64,000 nt of DNA from JANQQN01 sp964519665 (GTDB lineage: Bacteria; Myxococcota; Kuafuiibacteriia; Kuafuiibacteriales; Kuafuiibacteriaceae), in assembly GCA_964519665.1 (NCBI GenBank), contig CAZFIV010000027.1, forward strand, positions 5,878 to 69,877, given 5' to 3'. The position numbers and the translations under genes are program-made. Below the pieces are notes generated by a model. It was given only the letters and a program-made list of their open reading frames with translations. It searched no databases and was not told the DNA's origin. Below, in pieces: positions 50,841-62,470 of the stretch (position 1 is its first letter; each line of letters begins with the position of its first letter).

Positions 50841-52757
50841 ATGCTGACCGCGCGGGGGCTTCACAAAGCCTACGGCGCCAAGACCATTCTGAACGACGTG
50901 AGCCTCACCCTGTCGGCCGGCGACCGGGTCGGGCTCATCGGCCGCAATGGCGCCGGCAAGAGCACCCTGGTCCGAATCTTGACCGGTCGCGAAGACCCGG
51001 ACGCCGGCGAACTGATACGGCGCCGAGCCCTGACGATCGGGGTCGCCGACCAAAACCCCGACCTGTCGGCGTTCGACACCGTGGGCGACGCCCTGCTGTC
51101 GGGCCTCGCCCGCCATCAAGAGGTCCAGACCTCGCTTCACGACCTCGCCGCCCGAATGGAGTTGGCCGGCAGTGACGAACTGGCCGACCTGGTCGAACGG
51201 CAGGCCGAGTTGACGGCGGAGCTCGAGCGGCTCGGCGGCTGGAACGTCGAGCACCTGGCCGACGCCATGGGCGACGCCCTGAAGGTGCCCCCCAAGACGC
51301 GCTCGCCTACGACCTTGTCGTTGGGCGAACAGCGGCGGGTCGCGCTGGCGCTGGTGTTGTTGAGCCGGCCCGACGTCCTCATCCTCGACGAGCCGACCAA
51401 CCATCTCGACGTGGCGACCATCCAATGGCTCCAGGAGCATCTGGTCAGCTACCCGGGAGCCATCCTGCTCGTGACCCACGATCGTTACTTCCTGGACGAC
51501 GTGACCAATCGAATCGTCGAGCTGGACCGAGGTCAGATGTCCCAATACTCGGGCAACTATACCGCGTACCTGATCGACAAGGCCGAACGAGACGCGCTGG
51601 CGGCCCGGACCGAGGCGCGGCGGCAAAACGCGATTCGGGACGAGCTCAAATGGGTCCGCCGATCGGCGCCGGCCCGAACGACCAAGCAGAAGGCCCGGCT
51701 CGAACGGTTCGACGCCCTGGTGGCCGACAAGCCGATGGCTGCCGAGGGGGAGGCGGTCCTGCAGCTTCCCCACCCGCCGCGAATCGGAAAGACCATCCTC
51801 GAAATCCGAGGCCTCACGAAGGCGTTCGGGGACCGCGTATTGATCGACCGCCTCGACCTGACCCTCAAGAAGGGCGATCGCATCGGCATCGTCGGACCGA
51901 ACGGTGCCGGCAAGACCACTTTCATCCGGATGATTCTCGAGACCGAGCCGGCCGACGCGGGTTCGATCCGGCAGGGCGTGAATACCCAGATCGTATACGC
52001 CGACCAGGCCCGCTCGGACCTCGACGACAGCAACTCGGTCCGAAAGGAGGTCGCCGGCGACAACGACCAGGTGTTCGTCGGTGACCGGGCGATTCCGGTG
52101 CAAACGTTCCTGGACCGGTTGTTGTTCGACGAAGCCGCCCAGCGGACGCCCGTCGGCGCCCTCTCCGGCGGTGAGCGGAGTCGGGTAGCCCTCGCCAAAT
52201 CGCTGCGCGAACCGGGCAACCTGATGATCCTCGACGAGCCGACGAACGACCTCGACCTCAATACCCTCCGGGTGTTGGAAGACGCGCTGGTTCGCTATCC
52301 CGGGTGCGTGCTGGTGATCAGTCACGACCGCTACTTTCTCGACCGGGTGGCGACCGCGATCCTGGCCTTCGAGGGGCACGGCAAAGTCGTTTTGTACGAG
52401 GGCAGCTATGCCTTGTACCGAGACCGACTCAAGGCGTCGGCCCCCTCGCCTTTTGCGGCGACGGCCCAGCCGACCACCGCCGCTAAGCCCAGCTCGAAAT
52501 CGCCGCCCTCGGCCAAGGTCCGCCAGCGCCGCACCTTCAAGCAAGAGCAAGCCTTCCAGAAGATGGAGGCGGACATCATGGCCGCCGAAGAGACCGTCGA
52601 GCGCCTGCAGGAGGAGGTCAACGACCCCGTCGCGATTCGGGAGCTGGGACCGAAGATGAAGGACAAGTTGACAGCGCTGGCGGCGGCCGAAGCCAAGGTC
52701 GAAGCGCTGTATGCCGACTGGGCGGAACTCTCGGAGCTGTCGCCCTACGGTTCATGA
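50841..52757 (+). CDS. uup: ABC-F family ATPase (Uup-like)
   Basis: A 638-residue soluble ATPase with two ABC domains and no membrane part, of the class that acts on ribosomes or DNA structures. Domain 1 has GRNGAGKST, LSLGEQRRVALAL and LILDEPTNHLD; domain 2 has GPNGAGKTT, LSGGERSRVALAK and ILDEPTNDLD. The inter-domain linker is charged (AARTEARRQNAIRDELKWV). A C-terminal coiled coil (FKQEQAFQKMEADI to AAAEAKVEALYADW) is the hallmark of Uup. An in-frame GTG two codons upstream is also possible. Confidence 0.93.
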   Translation: MLTARGLHKAYGAKTILNDVSLTLSAGDRVGLIGRNGAGKSTLVRILTGREDPDAGELIRRRALTIGVADQNPDLSAFDTVGDALLSGLARHQEVQTSLHDLAARMELAGSDELADLVERQAELTAELERLGGWNVEHLADAMGDALKVPPKTRSPTTLSLGEQRRVALALVLLSRPDVLILDEPTNHLDVATIQWLQEHLVSYPGAILLVTHDRYFLDDVTNRIVELDRGQMSQYSGNYTAYLIDKAERDALAARTEARRQNAIRDELKWVRRSAPARTTKQKARLERFDALVADKPMAAEGEAVLQLPHPPRIGKTILEIRGLTKAFGDRVLIDRLDLTLKKGDRIGIVGPNGAGKTTFIRMILETEPADAGSIRQGVNTQIVYADQARSDLDDSNSVRKEVAGDNDQVFVGDRAIPVQTFLDRLLFDEAAQRTPVGALSGGERSRVALAKSLREPGNLMILDEPTNDLDLNTLRVLEDALVRYPGCVLVISHDRYFLDRVATAILAFEGHGKVVLYEGSYALYRDRLKASAPSPFAATAQPTTAAKPSSKSPPSAKVRQRRTFKQEQAFQKMEADIMAAEETVERLQEEVNDPVAIRELGPKMKDKLTALAAAEAKVEALYADWAELSELSPYGS

Positions 52758-52774
52758 AAAACCGTAGGCGCGAA

Positions 52775-53785
52775 TCAGAAGCGTTTGAGGAGGGCGCTGG
52801 TCTCGGAAACCAGGCCGCCATACTTCTGCTGCGAGGCCAGAACCGCCCAGCGCTTCGCATCTTGCTTCTTGCCGACCTCGAGGGCGACTTCGGCGCTCAG
52901 GAAGTAGATCTTCTTTCGGATGCGATCGGTCCACGCATTGGGATCCTCCGTCATGCGCTCCAGAAACGGCGACGTCAGAGCGAGCACTTCTTCGTACTTG
53001 CGCGCGTCCCGCAACGCCTTGCCGTACTCGTACGCAAACTGCGGATTCTGCGGATACTTGGCGACCAGGCGCTCGCCGTAGTGAAGCGATGCCTCGAGGT
53101 CGTTGTTCTCGTGGGCGAAGTGATGCAGCAGATAGAGGGCATCACCGGCGTAAACGGTCTTGCCTTGGACGAGCTCCTCGAGGAGCCGACGGCCCTGTTC
53201 TTCGTCGCCCGAAACGCCGGCCATGCCGAGCAGCATGCGGAGCGGAAACGCCGACTGCGACACCGCGAGCCGGGTTACGCCGCGCACGTACTTGACGGTG
53301 GGGTTCGGGCTATCACCTACCCGCGCGAGCATCCTCTCGACCGTGCGGGCTTCACTTAGGGCTTTCATCCGGTCGCCCTTTTCGACGAGCAAGCGGACCC
53401 GATGCATCCGCGCCTCGAGTTCGAGCATCGCAAAGTGGCGACCCCGCTTTTGAAAGTACTTCGAAAACTTGAACAACCTCAGGAGTCGCTTGGCTCGGCG
53501 CTCCGGTAGCCCATGCCCTTTCCCTTCGAGGGACATCTCGATTTCATTCAGGGGAAGCTCGAGCCACACCGCACACGCCTTGTCTTCGACGTCCGGCGAT
53601 TCGGCGAGTCTCTCGAGGAGTGCCGCGGTTTCCTCGGGCTTGGTCGACATGACCACTTCGAGCGCCGCCAGGCAGCTCGACCGGGCGTAGAACGGCCCAT
53701 CGTCGGGGGCCGACATGGACCCGTCGGCAGGGTTGGACGGGACGCCGGTGGCAAAGAGGAGGGTCGTGAGGATCGCCGTTGACAC
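52775..53785 (-). CDS. Hypothetical exported protein with helical (TPR-like) repeats
   Basis: A 336-residue protein. A short N-terminal hydrophobic stretch (TAILTTLLFATGV) could be a signal peptide. The rest is strongly helical: ARMHRVRLLVEKGDRMKAL, GDALYLLHHFAHENNDLEASL, FAYEYGKALRDARKYEEVLAL and FLSAEVALEVGKKQDAKRWAV look like degenerate TPR or Sel1-type helices. I cannot name a family. It converges with the uup gene (17 bases apart). Confidence 0.62.
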   Translation of the reverse strand: MSTAILTTLLFATGVPSNPADGSMSAPDDGPFYARSSCLAALEVVMSTKPEETAALLERLAESPDVEDKACAVWLELPLNEIEMSLEGKGHGLPERRAKRLLRLFKFSKYFQKRGRHFAMLELEARMHRVRLLVEKGDRMKALSEARTVERMLARVGDSPNPTVKYVRGVTRLAVSQSAFPLRMLLGMAGVSGDEEQGRRLLEELVQGKTVYAGDALYLLHHFAHENNDLEASLHYGERLVAKYPQNPQFAYEYGKALRDARKYEEVLALTSPFLERMTEDPNAWTDRIRKKIYFLSAEVALEVGKKQDAKRWAVLASQQKYGGLVSETSALLKRF

Positions 53786-54312
53786 TACTTATTGAACGTA
53801 GCAGGCCGGCCAATATTTTCCAGCCGCGTGGTGTTGTGATGTCCATAACGTCTACAACCTGCATCGACCCGAAACCTCACGCACAGCGTCACGAAAGCCG
53901 TGAGAGCGCGGCCACGACCCAACAACCGGGCCATCGATGGAATGTTCGCTGCGCGTCGAAATAGGACGGAGGCCGGACGACCCCGAGGGGATTTATCGCC
54001 CGCGCCCGGGCTCCGGCTCCAAGGCGACGATGCGGTCGAAGCACCGCCCTTCGTCGGCGACCTTCACTTCAAAATAACCCATCGCGTCCCGGCATGAGCG
54101 GTGGAAGGGGGCCGACATCGGTAGGGTCAGGGGTTCCGTTGACCGAACGACAGCGGGCGGTTCGTCCACCCCGCTGTCGAAGAACAGCTTGCCGAGACGG
54201 CAGCGATGAGCGAGAGCGGGAGCGGCTTCGAGCCGATGTTGGGCATGGGTTTCGTCGCACCAAGCCAGCCCAGCGCTCCTTTCGACGTGTCGCAATGCTT
54301 GCTTTCGTACAG
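53786..54312. other. Intergenic region with one weak antisense ORF
   Basis: About 530 bases between divergent genes. On the minus strand a frame ending at 53993 stays open from about 54427 and its last 100 codons read fairly protein-like (GKLFFDSGVDEPP, MGYFEVKVADEG). It has no ATG or ribosome site before it runs into the start of the next plus-strand gene, so I do not call it. The first 200 bases hold nothing I recognise beyond presumed promoters. Confidence 0.4.
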
Positions 54313-56538
54313 ATGAACGCCGCCCTCGTGCGTCGAGCAGTGCTGATCGGATGCGCGCTCGGGTCGGTCGCCGCCGTTCCGCCCGACCCCAAGCGCGTGC
54401 GCGCGGTCCCCAAGGGCGAGGCTTCAATCACGCTCGACGGTCGCCTCGATGAGCCGGTGTGGAAGACCGCGCCGATCGCGTCCGACTTCGTCGAACGAAC
54501 GCCCTACCCTAAACGCAAGCCCCCCGTGCGAACCGAGTTCCGCGTTCTGTTCGACGAGGGCACGGTCTACGTCGGAGTGGTCTCGTACACCGGTGGGGTG
54601 CCGCCTCGAGGCCGGGAGCGGGCCCGCGACAGCTTCGAGGTCTTCGCCGATGACGCCATCTCGCTGAAGTTCGATGTTCGGCTCGACCGCCGGACCACCG
54701 TCGGATTCGTGACCAACCCCGCCGGGGTCCAGCTCGACTATGTGGCGGTCGAAAACGGGGGCGATTTCCGGCGGGAGTTCGACGCGATCTGGGACGTCGA
54801 GACGTCGGTCACCGACGACGCCTGGGTCGCGGAGTTTGCGATTCCGGTCGTCGCGTTGGGGCTTCCGTCCGGAGAAGACATCAACCGCATCGGACTCCAG
54901 ATCAGTCGCGATCACAACGCGCGACTCGCGACCTACGACTGGTCCGAAATGCCGCCCGAATTCGGGCCCACCGCCGCTCTGTATTATGGCCGGGTCGACG
55001 ACCTGAAAGGCCTCAGCGGGGGCAATCCGCTCACCATCCTCCCCTACGCACTCGGTTCCCTCGACTACGACCCGCGACGGGCGGCGGTCGACGACGACCT
55101 CGATTACAAATTCGGGGGCGACCTCCGCGCCCGCTTCGGCCAAGACATCTGGACCGAGCTCACCATCTTGACCGACTTCGCCCAGGTCGACCTCGACAAC
55201 CCGGTCGTCAACACCAACCGCTTTCCTCTGTTCTTCCCGGAGCGCCGTCCATTTTTCCTCTCCGGTCTCGAGGTCTTCGACTTCGGCGCCTCGGAGTTCT
55301 CTCAGATCTTCTTTTCTCGACGGATCGGCCTCGACGACAGCGGAAACACCGTCCCGCTGCTTGCGGGCCTCAAGTCGTACGGAAGTGTCGGTGACTTCCG
55401 CTTCGGATTGCTGCAGGTGTTGACCGACGAAGATGGTGACGAACCCGCGCGCAGCTTCTCCGTGGCCCGCGTCCGGCAAAACTTCGGGGAGCGAGGCCAT
55501 CTCGGCCTCATGGCCACCCTCGAAGGACGGGTGCCTCCGCTGTCGAGCGGCGACCCGCCGTTCGAACCCAATCTCTCGGTGGGTGGCGACGGCGCGTTTC
55601 GAGCGCTCGGCCGTCGCCTCGAGCTGACCGGGTTCTTGGCCGGAACCATCAACCACGAAGGCGATCTCGAGCGGGGAACCAGCGGACAAGCCTCGGTCGC
55701 CTGGCGGGGCGAGAATCTGCAGCCGTCGGTCGCCGTGTCGTTCGTGTCGGAGCGATTCAACCCAACGATCGGCTTCGTAGCCCGACGCAATCTTCTGCAG
55801 ACCCGACTCAACTTGTTGGCCATCTTCCGGCCGGAGGGGTCCGGCATCCAGGAGCTGAGCTTCTCGGTGAGGGGCCTGATCGAGCAGCAGCTCAGCGACG
55901 GCGAAACGCTCGGTCAGCGGGCCGACGGCGAGGTCTACGTGCGCTTTCGTAACGGCCTCGAAGCCGGCGTGGTCGTGGCCAAAACCGAGGACACCGTTCG
56001 CGAGGGCTTCACGCTGCTGAACCAGGTTCCGGTCGCGCCCGACCGCTACTTTGGCGAGTCCCTCGTCGTCTACGCCGGGAGGACATCCCAACGTAACCCC
56101 TACTTCGATGTCAGCTATACTCGAGATACGTCGCTGTTCGGCGGATTGATCCAGACCATCGACGGGTTTGCGGGCGTCAACCTGCTCGGATACATGCGCG
56201 CCGAAGTTGGGGCTGGTCATTCGTGGGTCGACTTCGACGGGCGCGACACGATCGAAACCACAACCGTCAACGCGAAGGTGAGCGCGACGCCCACCACGAA
56301 GCTGGTGATCGACTTCATCGGCCAGTCGAATTCGGTCGAAGGCCGGTTGACCGGGCTCGTCCGCCTCCGGTGGCGCTACCTCCCCGGCTCCGACCTATTC
56401 CTTGTCTATCGAGAAAACGTGGCCTGCAGCGGCTTCTTCCTGTGCGGAGACGACGACCCCGACGTTTCTCGAGACGAGGTCGAACCCTTTCGCAGCGTGA
56501 CGCTCAAGCTCAACTATCGGTTCGATGCCCTACTGTAA
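54313..56538 (+). CDS. DUF5916-type outer-membrane protein with an N-terminal carbohydrate-binding-like domain
   Basis: A 741-residue exported protein. The signal peptide is basic then hydrophobic (LIGCALGSVAAV). Residues about 30-215 form a CBM9-like beta sandwich: ASITLDGRLDEPVWKTA, VRTEFRVLFDEGTVYVGV, FEVFADDAISLKFDV, WVAEFAIPVVALGLP and NRIGLQISRDH. The remainder is a beta barrel of the DUF5916 kind: DFAQVDLDNPVVNTNRFPLFFPERRPFFLSG is the family signature region. The chain ends in a strand VTLKLNYRFDALL. The role is probably outer-membrane uptake or binding; substrate unknown. ATG 54295 is an alternative start. It overlaps the convergent FHA gene by 9 bases. Confidence 0.85.
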   Translation: MNAALVRRAVLIGCALGSVAAVPPDPKRVRAVPKGEASITLDGRLDEPVWKTAPIASDFVERTPYPKRKPPVRTEFRVLFDEGTVYVGVVSYTGGVPPRGRERARDSFEVFADDAISLKFDVRLDRRTTVGFVTNPAGVQLDYVAVENGGDFRREFDAIWDVETSVTDDAWVAEFAIPVVALGLPSGEDINRIGLQISRDHNARLATYDWSEMPPEFGPTAALYYGRVDDLKGLSGGNPLTILPYALGSLDYDPRRAAVDDDLDYKFGGDLRARFGQDIWTELTILTDFAQVDLDNPVVNTNRFPLFFPERRPFFLSGLEVFDFGASEFSQIFFSRRIGLDDSGNTVPLLAGLKSYGSVGDFRFGLLQVLTDEDGDEPARSFSVARVRQNFGERGHLGLMATLEGRVPPLSSGDPPFEPNLSVGGDGAFRALGRRLELTGFLAGTINHEGDLERGTSGQASVAWRGENLQPSVAVSFVSERFNPTIGFVARRNLLQTRLNLLAIFRPEGSGIQELSFSVRGLIEQQLSDGETLGQRADGEVYVRFRNGLEAGVVVAKTEDTVREGFTLLNQVPVAPDRYFGESLVVYAGRTSQRNPYFDVSYTRDTSLFGGLIQTIDGFAGVNLLGYMRAEVGAGHSWVDFDGRDTIETTTVNAKVSATPTTKLVIDFIGQSNSVEGRLTGLVRLRWRYLPGSDLFLVYRENVACSGFFLCGDDDPDVSRDEVEPFRSVTLKLNYRFDALL

Positions 56539-58206
56539 GATGAGCTTCTTATAGAGGCGATTGACGTACCTTCTCGTTCTTCGAAAGGTCTCCTCAGCCT
56601 TCTCTCGCTGATAGATCTTTTCTTTCTTCCAGCGCGGACCCCTCTTTCGATAGTACTTCTCGTTGATTTCGTAGGTGATCCGCCACAAGCGTTCGTAGTC
56701 TCGCTTGACCGCCTTGTCGCTCACCAGCGAAGGATCGGCCTCGATGGCGCGCTCGATCGCATCCCGCTTTTGAACGAAAACCACGAACTCGGTGGCTCCA
56801 AGAGGATACTTTTCCTGATTGATCGCGGCCAACGCGACCGCGAGATCGGGGCCTTCGTCCCCGCCACCATTGTCCCGAGCTTCCGGCTCATCCGACGAGG
56901 GCGCCTCGGCCCGCTTGGCGGCGGCCAATCGCGCCGCTTCTTGCTGCTTTTCGGCCGCGCGATCGAGGACGGCTCTCAGGTCCGGGGCGCCATCAGGCCC
57001 GTCTTGGCCCGGACTCTGGGCTCGGTCGGTAGGAACCTCGGTCGCTCGTCGCGCCATCGCGCCGTCAGGGGCCCGCGCCGGCCCATCTTGGGCGATGGAA
57101 ACGCGTTCGATCTCGAGGCCGATCTGCGCCACCAAGCCAAACCCAGCGCCGAGCACCAGGAGGATGCCGAGCACCAGCGCGACGTACTGAAGAGCCTTCA
57201 CCACATCGAAGACTTTCAGCCACTGGAAGTGATAGTAGACCACGACCGCGACGTACAGGAGCGACAGAAGCGGCTGAAGCAGCACCAAGTAGGGAACATT
57301 CGCCGCCACCAGAATCGGGCCGAGCCCCACCGGTACGATGCCGACCAGATTCAGCGTGAGCCCATGTACGATGTTGTTGGTTCGACTCCGATACGTCGAC
57401 TGCCCCTTGAAGAGGTCAATGAGGAACCGCTGAATCGGATGCAGGAGAAGACCGAAGACCGACGCCACCAAAGCGCCGGCGGCTACGAAGGGCAGCGCGC
57501 CCAACAGCACTCCGCTCGGGAACGTCCCGGTCTGTAGCGCGGTGCCGATGGCCGCGAGCAGGAGCGACCCAAACCCCATCAGAAAAGCGGCTGGGAGCAC
57601 GTAGGCCGCGATTTCAATGCTGGTCATCGCCGGCAGCGGTTGCTCGTGCAGGCTCCTTTGGGTTCTGCCGATCGGGTTCAGCGCCATGAGGGGCGCTTCC
57701 AATAAGTAGAAGGCAAACGCTCGGGGAAGCGCGACGAAGAAGTAGCCGAAGCCGCGGGGCTCGGGCTCATCATTGTCGAGACTCGGTGCGCCGAACGCCG
57801 ATGGCTCCAAGGCGGGCACCGAAGGGAGCTGAGCGCCGGTGGGCTCGAACGGGGCCACCGGCGCTGCAAAGTCGCTCGGCGCACCGACGGGGTCGACTTG
57901 CGGGGCCGGCGCGGCCATTTCGACGTACACGACCTCGAACTTTCGCTGGGCTAGCGAAAAGGTACGGCCTTGGGTCAGACGAACCGGCACCGTGATGCGC
58001 TGGTCATCGACGTAGGTTCCATTGGACGAGTTGAGGTCTTCGAGCAGCCAGGCGCCGTCTTGGTGGAAGATGCGAGCGTGGCGTTTGGAGATGGACTCGT
58101 CGCGTAGGGAGATATCCGTCCTTGCCCGCTCGCGGCCCAGCACCGCACCTTCGGGCCCAATGTCGTAGACCTTCGTCGATTCGATGTCACGGATCTCAAG
58201 TCGCAT
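56530..58206 (-). CDS. FHA-domain membrane protein (Yip1-like)
   Basis: A 558-residue protein starting MRLEIRD at ATG 58206. Residues 1-95 are a forkhead-associated domain that binds phosphothreonine: GAVLGRERARTDISL, SISKRHARIF and LNSSNGTYVDDQRI. A Pro/Ala linker follows, then a membrane domain of about five helices (residues 190-370; VLPAAFLMGFGSLLLAAIG, LPFVAAGALVASVFGLLL, VPVGLGPILVAANVPYLVLL, ALVLGILLVLGAGFGLV), Yip1-like. A charged cytoplasmic tail ends in a Lys/Arg-rich region. It would respond to Ser/Thr kinases such as that at 33.7 kb. It is one of several signs of eukaryote-like phospho-signalling here. Confidence 0.87.
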   Translation of the reverse strand: MRLEIRDIESTKVYDIGPEGAVLGRERARTDISLRDESISKRHARIFHQDGAWLLEDLNSSNGTYVDDQRITVPVRLTQGRTFSLAQRKFEVVYVEMAAPAPQVDPVGAPSDFAAPVAPFEPTGAQLPSVPALEPSAFGAPSLDNDEPEPRGFGYFFVALPRAFAFYLLEAPLMALNPIGRTQRSLHEQPLPAMTSIEIAAYVLPAAFLMGFGSLLLAAIGTALQTGTFPSGVLLGALPFVAAGALVASVFGLLLHPIQRFLIDLFKGQSTYRSRTNNIVHGLTLNLVGIVPVGLGPILVAANVPYLVLLQPLLSLLYVAVVVYYHFQWLKVFDVVKALQYVALVLGILLVLGAGFGLVAQIGLEIERVSIAQDGPARAPDGAMARRATEVPTDRAQSPGQDGPDGAPDLRAVLDRAAEKQQEAARLAAAKRAEAPSSDEPEARDNGGGDEGPDLAVALAAINQEKYPLGATEFVVFVQKRDAIERAIEADPSLVSDKAVKRDYERLWRITYEINEKYYRKRGPRWKKEKIYQREKAEETFRRTRRYVNRLYKKLILQ

Positions 58207-58457
58207 GGGGCGGCCGCACAATACATTTGGTGATGGCGGGAACCAATCTCCGGGGTGGGCTGCCCAACACGCTAGCGCGAGAAATACCCTGACACCTCCC
58301 CCGCCGGGCTGGCGAGAAACCGAACAACGGTCGGTTTGCAGCCCAGCATCGTTTCGGCGGCGGCGTCATCGAAGGGCGCAGTCTCTCAGGGCGGGCTCGT
58401 CGGCGGACGGCAGCTTCGGCAGACGGGTGACCGGCGGCGGCCGGATGGGCGAGCAAA

Positions 58458-60047
<1,590 letters not shown>

Positions 60048-60120
60048 ACGAGTTGGATACACCCGTTCGCAGCCCGTTTGAACCACCCCCGTACGAATGA
60101 ATCTTCTTGCGACAAGGTGG

Positions 60121-60714
60121 CTAATCGAAGCCGTGAGCGAAACTAGGGCTGAGCGGGTCGCGTCGGGCGCCGACCGAGTCCGGCCCACGAAGTATTCGGA
60201 GAATCTGTCGGCGAATCTCCATCTCATCCGCCGACACGAACCCAACGTGAACCCAGACCGTGCGCCCGTCTCGATCCAAGAGAAATGCGGTGGGCACGGT
60301 CGTTAACCGCATGTGCTTCGCTATCGCGGCCTGGGGGTCGTGAAAGACGGAGAACGAAACGGTTGTACGGCGCAAGAAATCTTGCAGATCTAACTCGTTT
60401 TCGTCTACGCTGACCGAAACCACCGAGAATCCGTCCGACCGATATTCGGCTTGCAGTTCGGCGTAGAACGGGATCGACGCCTCGCACGGCCGACACCAGG
60501 TCGCCCACACGTCCAGCCAAACGACGCGCCCTCGGTAAGCGCCTATGGGTAACGAACGGCCGTCGACGCGGGTCAAGGTGTATTCGGATCGCAGCTGGAC
60601 CGGCGGGCGTGAGCGCGGCCCGAACACCCGGGCGCAGCCGGCCGCCGCCGAGCCATAGAGCCCGGCGGTGAGTCCCCCGAGAGCCCCTCGCAACACGCTT
60701 CGACGATCGGTCAT
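60121..60714 (-). CDS. TlpA/ResA-like thioredoxin-fold lipoprotein or Tat substrate
   Basis: A 197-residue exported thiol-disulfide protein. The N-terminus MTDRRSVLRGALGGLTAGL has an RR pair resembling a Tat signal and a following AAGC that could be a lipobox. The catalytic motif is WLDVWATWCRPCEASIPF (CxxC). SVSVDENELDLQDFL and TTVPTAFLLDRDG complete the AhpC/TSA-like redoxin fold. It probably keeps periplasmic or cytochrome cysteines reduced. It lies 29 bases downstream of the NifA-type gene. Confidence 0.88.
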   Translation of the reverse strand: MTDRRSVLRGALGGLTAGLYGSAAAGCARVFGPRSRPPVQLRSEYTLTRVDGRSLPIGAYRGRVVWLDVWATWCRPCEASIPFYAELQAEYRSDGFSVVSVSVDENELDLQDFLRRTTVSFSVFHDPQAAIAKHMRLTTVPTAFLLDRDGRTVWVHVGFVSADEMEIRRQILRILRGPDSVGARRDPLSPSFAHGFD

Positions 60715-60743
60715 CGGCGGGTCGCGTTTATCTCATCGGCTTC

Positions 60744-62261
60744 CTATCCGCGAGCGACGGTTCCGGTCCGAAATCGCTTGGGGGCGAGTCGGTACTTTTT
60801 GACTCGCAGCCCCATTTGGCGTTCGCTCACCCCGAGTCGGCGAGCTGCCTCGGCCATGTTGCCGCGGGCATCCTTGAGGGCATCGACGATCAGCTCGCGC
60901 TCGACCGCCTCCACCGCCGACTGCAGCGTTCCCTTGGGCGAGGTCCCCGACGACTCCGGCGTCTGCAGGGTCGGTGGGAGATGGTGTGCATGAATGACCC
61001 CGTCGCGGGTCAATAAGACCGCGCGCTCGATGCAGTTCTCGAGCTCCCGAACGTTTCCGGGCCAATGGTAGGCCATCAGAAGGTCGATGGCCTCCGACGA
61101 GATACGTCGGACGTCCTTGTTCATGACCTTCGAGCACCGCTCGACGAAGGTGTTCGCGAGCAGCAGGATATCCGTTCGGCGCTCCCGCAATGGCGGCACG
61201 TGAATCGGAAAGACGTTGAGGCGATAGTAGAGGTCGTGCCGAAACTTCTCGGCGACCATCGCGGCTTCGAGGTCTCGGTTGGTCGCGGCGATCACCCGGA
61301 CATCGGTGCGCAGGGTTTGGGTGCCGCCAACCCGCTCGAAAGCCTGCTCCTGTAGAATGCGAAGAAGCGTGACCTGAATCGACGGCGAGAACTCGCCGAT
61401 CTCGTCGAGAAAGATGGTGCCCCCATCGGCCAGCTCGAAGCGCCCTTTGCGACGCTGCAGGGCGCCGGTGAAGGCCCCCGCTTCGTGTCCGAACAACTCG
61501 CTCTCGAGCACCCCCTCGGCGAGCGCGGCGCAGTTCACTTTGACGAAGGGTTGCTCGCGGCGACGGCTCAGGTGGTGAATGGCGTCCGCAACGAGCTCTT
61601 TACCGGTCCCGCTCTCGCCTCGGATGAGCACCGTCGCATCGCTGTCGGCGACGGTCTCGATCATCTGGGTGACCGGCTTCATCGACTTTGCTCGGGCCAC
61701 GATGCGGGTCGACGCCGGCAGCAGCGGCCCGGCCGCCTCCACCCGGGTCTGACGAGCGGTGACCACCGGCGCAAGAAAGGCGGCGACCAGCCCGTACAGC
61801 CGGAGGTCTTCCTCCAGGGTGATACCAGGCCGACGGCTGCGATCGAGGCTCAAGGCGCCGACCACATCGGCCCCCCATCGAATCGGGACGCTCACGAACC
61901 CGACGTCGCCCGAGGCGTCCCGAATCTTGGGCAGCACCACTTCTTGCCCGGTGTCGACGACCTGCCGCGCCAACCCGACGTCGAGATCGTACCTCTGGTC
62001 GGCGTACGCACCACGGTCGGCGGAGACCGCCTCGAGCGGCTCGGTGACGTTGAGCGCCGCTTCCAGTGACAGCTTTTGAGTATCGCGGCGCAGCAGGACG
62101 ACGGTCCCGCGGAGGAGTCCAGCCCGTTCTCCCAACAGCGACAGGACACGCGCCAGCCGCTCGTGAGCGTCGGGAGAAGACTCAAGGACGGCGACCACGT
62201 CGCTCAGCAGCTGTATTCCATCGCGATCTTCGGTGGACAGGACCGGTGCAGCTTCGACCAC
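60744..62261 (-). CDS. NifA-type sigma54-dependent transcriptional activator
   Basis: A 505-residue bacterial enhancer-binding protein. An N-terminal GAF domain (about 25-175; VPIRWGADVVGALSLDRSR) senses a small ligand or partner. The AAA+ domain (about 190-425) has Walker A RGESGTGKELVADAI, the sigma54 contact ESELFGHEAGAFTGA, Walker B GGTIFLDEIGE and RIIAATNRDL-like VRVIAATNRDLEAA. The C-terminal Fis-type HTH is MAEAARRLGVSERQMGLRVKKY. It diverges from amtB, so nitrogen control is likely; no PII gene is in the window. Confidence 0.93.
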   Translation of the reverse strand: MVEAAPVLSTEDRDGIQLLSDVVAVLESSPDAHERLARVLSLLGERAGLLRGTVVLLRRDTQKLSLEAALNVTEPLEAVSADRGAYADQRYDLDVGLARQVVDTGQEVVLPKIRDASGDVGFVSVPIRWGADVVGALSLDRSRRPGITLEEDLRLYGLVAAFLAPVVTARQTRVEAAGPLLPASTRIVARAKSMKPVTQMIETVADSDATVLIRGESGTGKELVADAIHHLSRRREQPFVKVNCAALAEGVLESELFGHEAGAFTGALQRRKGRFELADGGTIFLDEIGEFSPSIQVTLLRILQEQAFERVGGTQTLRTDVRVIAATNRDLEAAMVAEKFRHDLYYRLNVFPIHVPPLRERRTDILLLANTFVERCSKVMNKDVRRISSEAIDLLMAYHWPGNVRELENCIERAVLLTRDGVIHAHHLPPTLQTPESSGTSPKGTLQSAVEAVERELIVDALKDARGNMAEAARRLGVSERQMGLRVKKYRLAPKRFRTGTVARG

Positions 62262-62285
62262 AGCAATTTATTGCACCGACCTATT

Positions 62286-62421
62286 CCTACATCAATGTCA
62301 TTTTGCTTCGACTGGGGACTGGTCGAGTGCTTCTTTTCCCAGCGATCCGGACAGCCCTGACCGACGAATGCTGTCATTCCTACGTAAATGAAGCGCCATT
62401 TCGTAAAATCCTACGTCATTG
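62286..62421. promoter_or_regulatory. Three related 12-bp repeats between the NifA-type gene and amtB
   Basis: CCTACATCAATG (62286-62297), CCTACGTAAATG (62379-62390) and CCTACGTCATTG (62410-62421) share CCTAC-R-T-M-A-W-T-G. The third forms a CCTAC/GTAGG dyad and the second lies in a TCATT/AATGA dyad. The last two are 31 bases apart, about three helical turns. They are candidate activator or repressor sites; which protein binds is unknown. Confidence 0.45.
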
Positions 62422-62455
62422 TAGGCTTGAGTCGGTGATTCGCTGCGTCACGCGC

Positions 62456-62470
62456 TGGTCCATCATGTGC
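62456..62470 (+). promoter_or_regulatory. Possible sigma54 (-24/-12) promoter of amtB
   Basis: TGG at 62456-62458 and TGC at 62468-62470 give the invariant GG-N10-GC spacing, with TGCA at the -12 side. Five to seven of the other consensus positions do not match. Transcription would begin near 62482, only about two bases before the ATG, so the mRNA would be leaderless; that weakens the case. Confidence 0.35.

Noticed and set aside
53993..54427. Minus-strand ORF before the DUF5916 gene
   Set aside because: Part looks protein-like, but no start codon with a ribosome site is found and it overlaps the start of a well-supported plus-strand gene.
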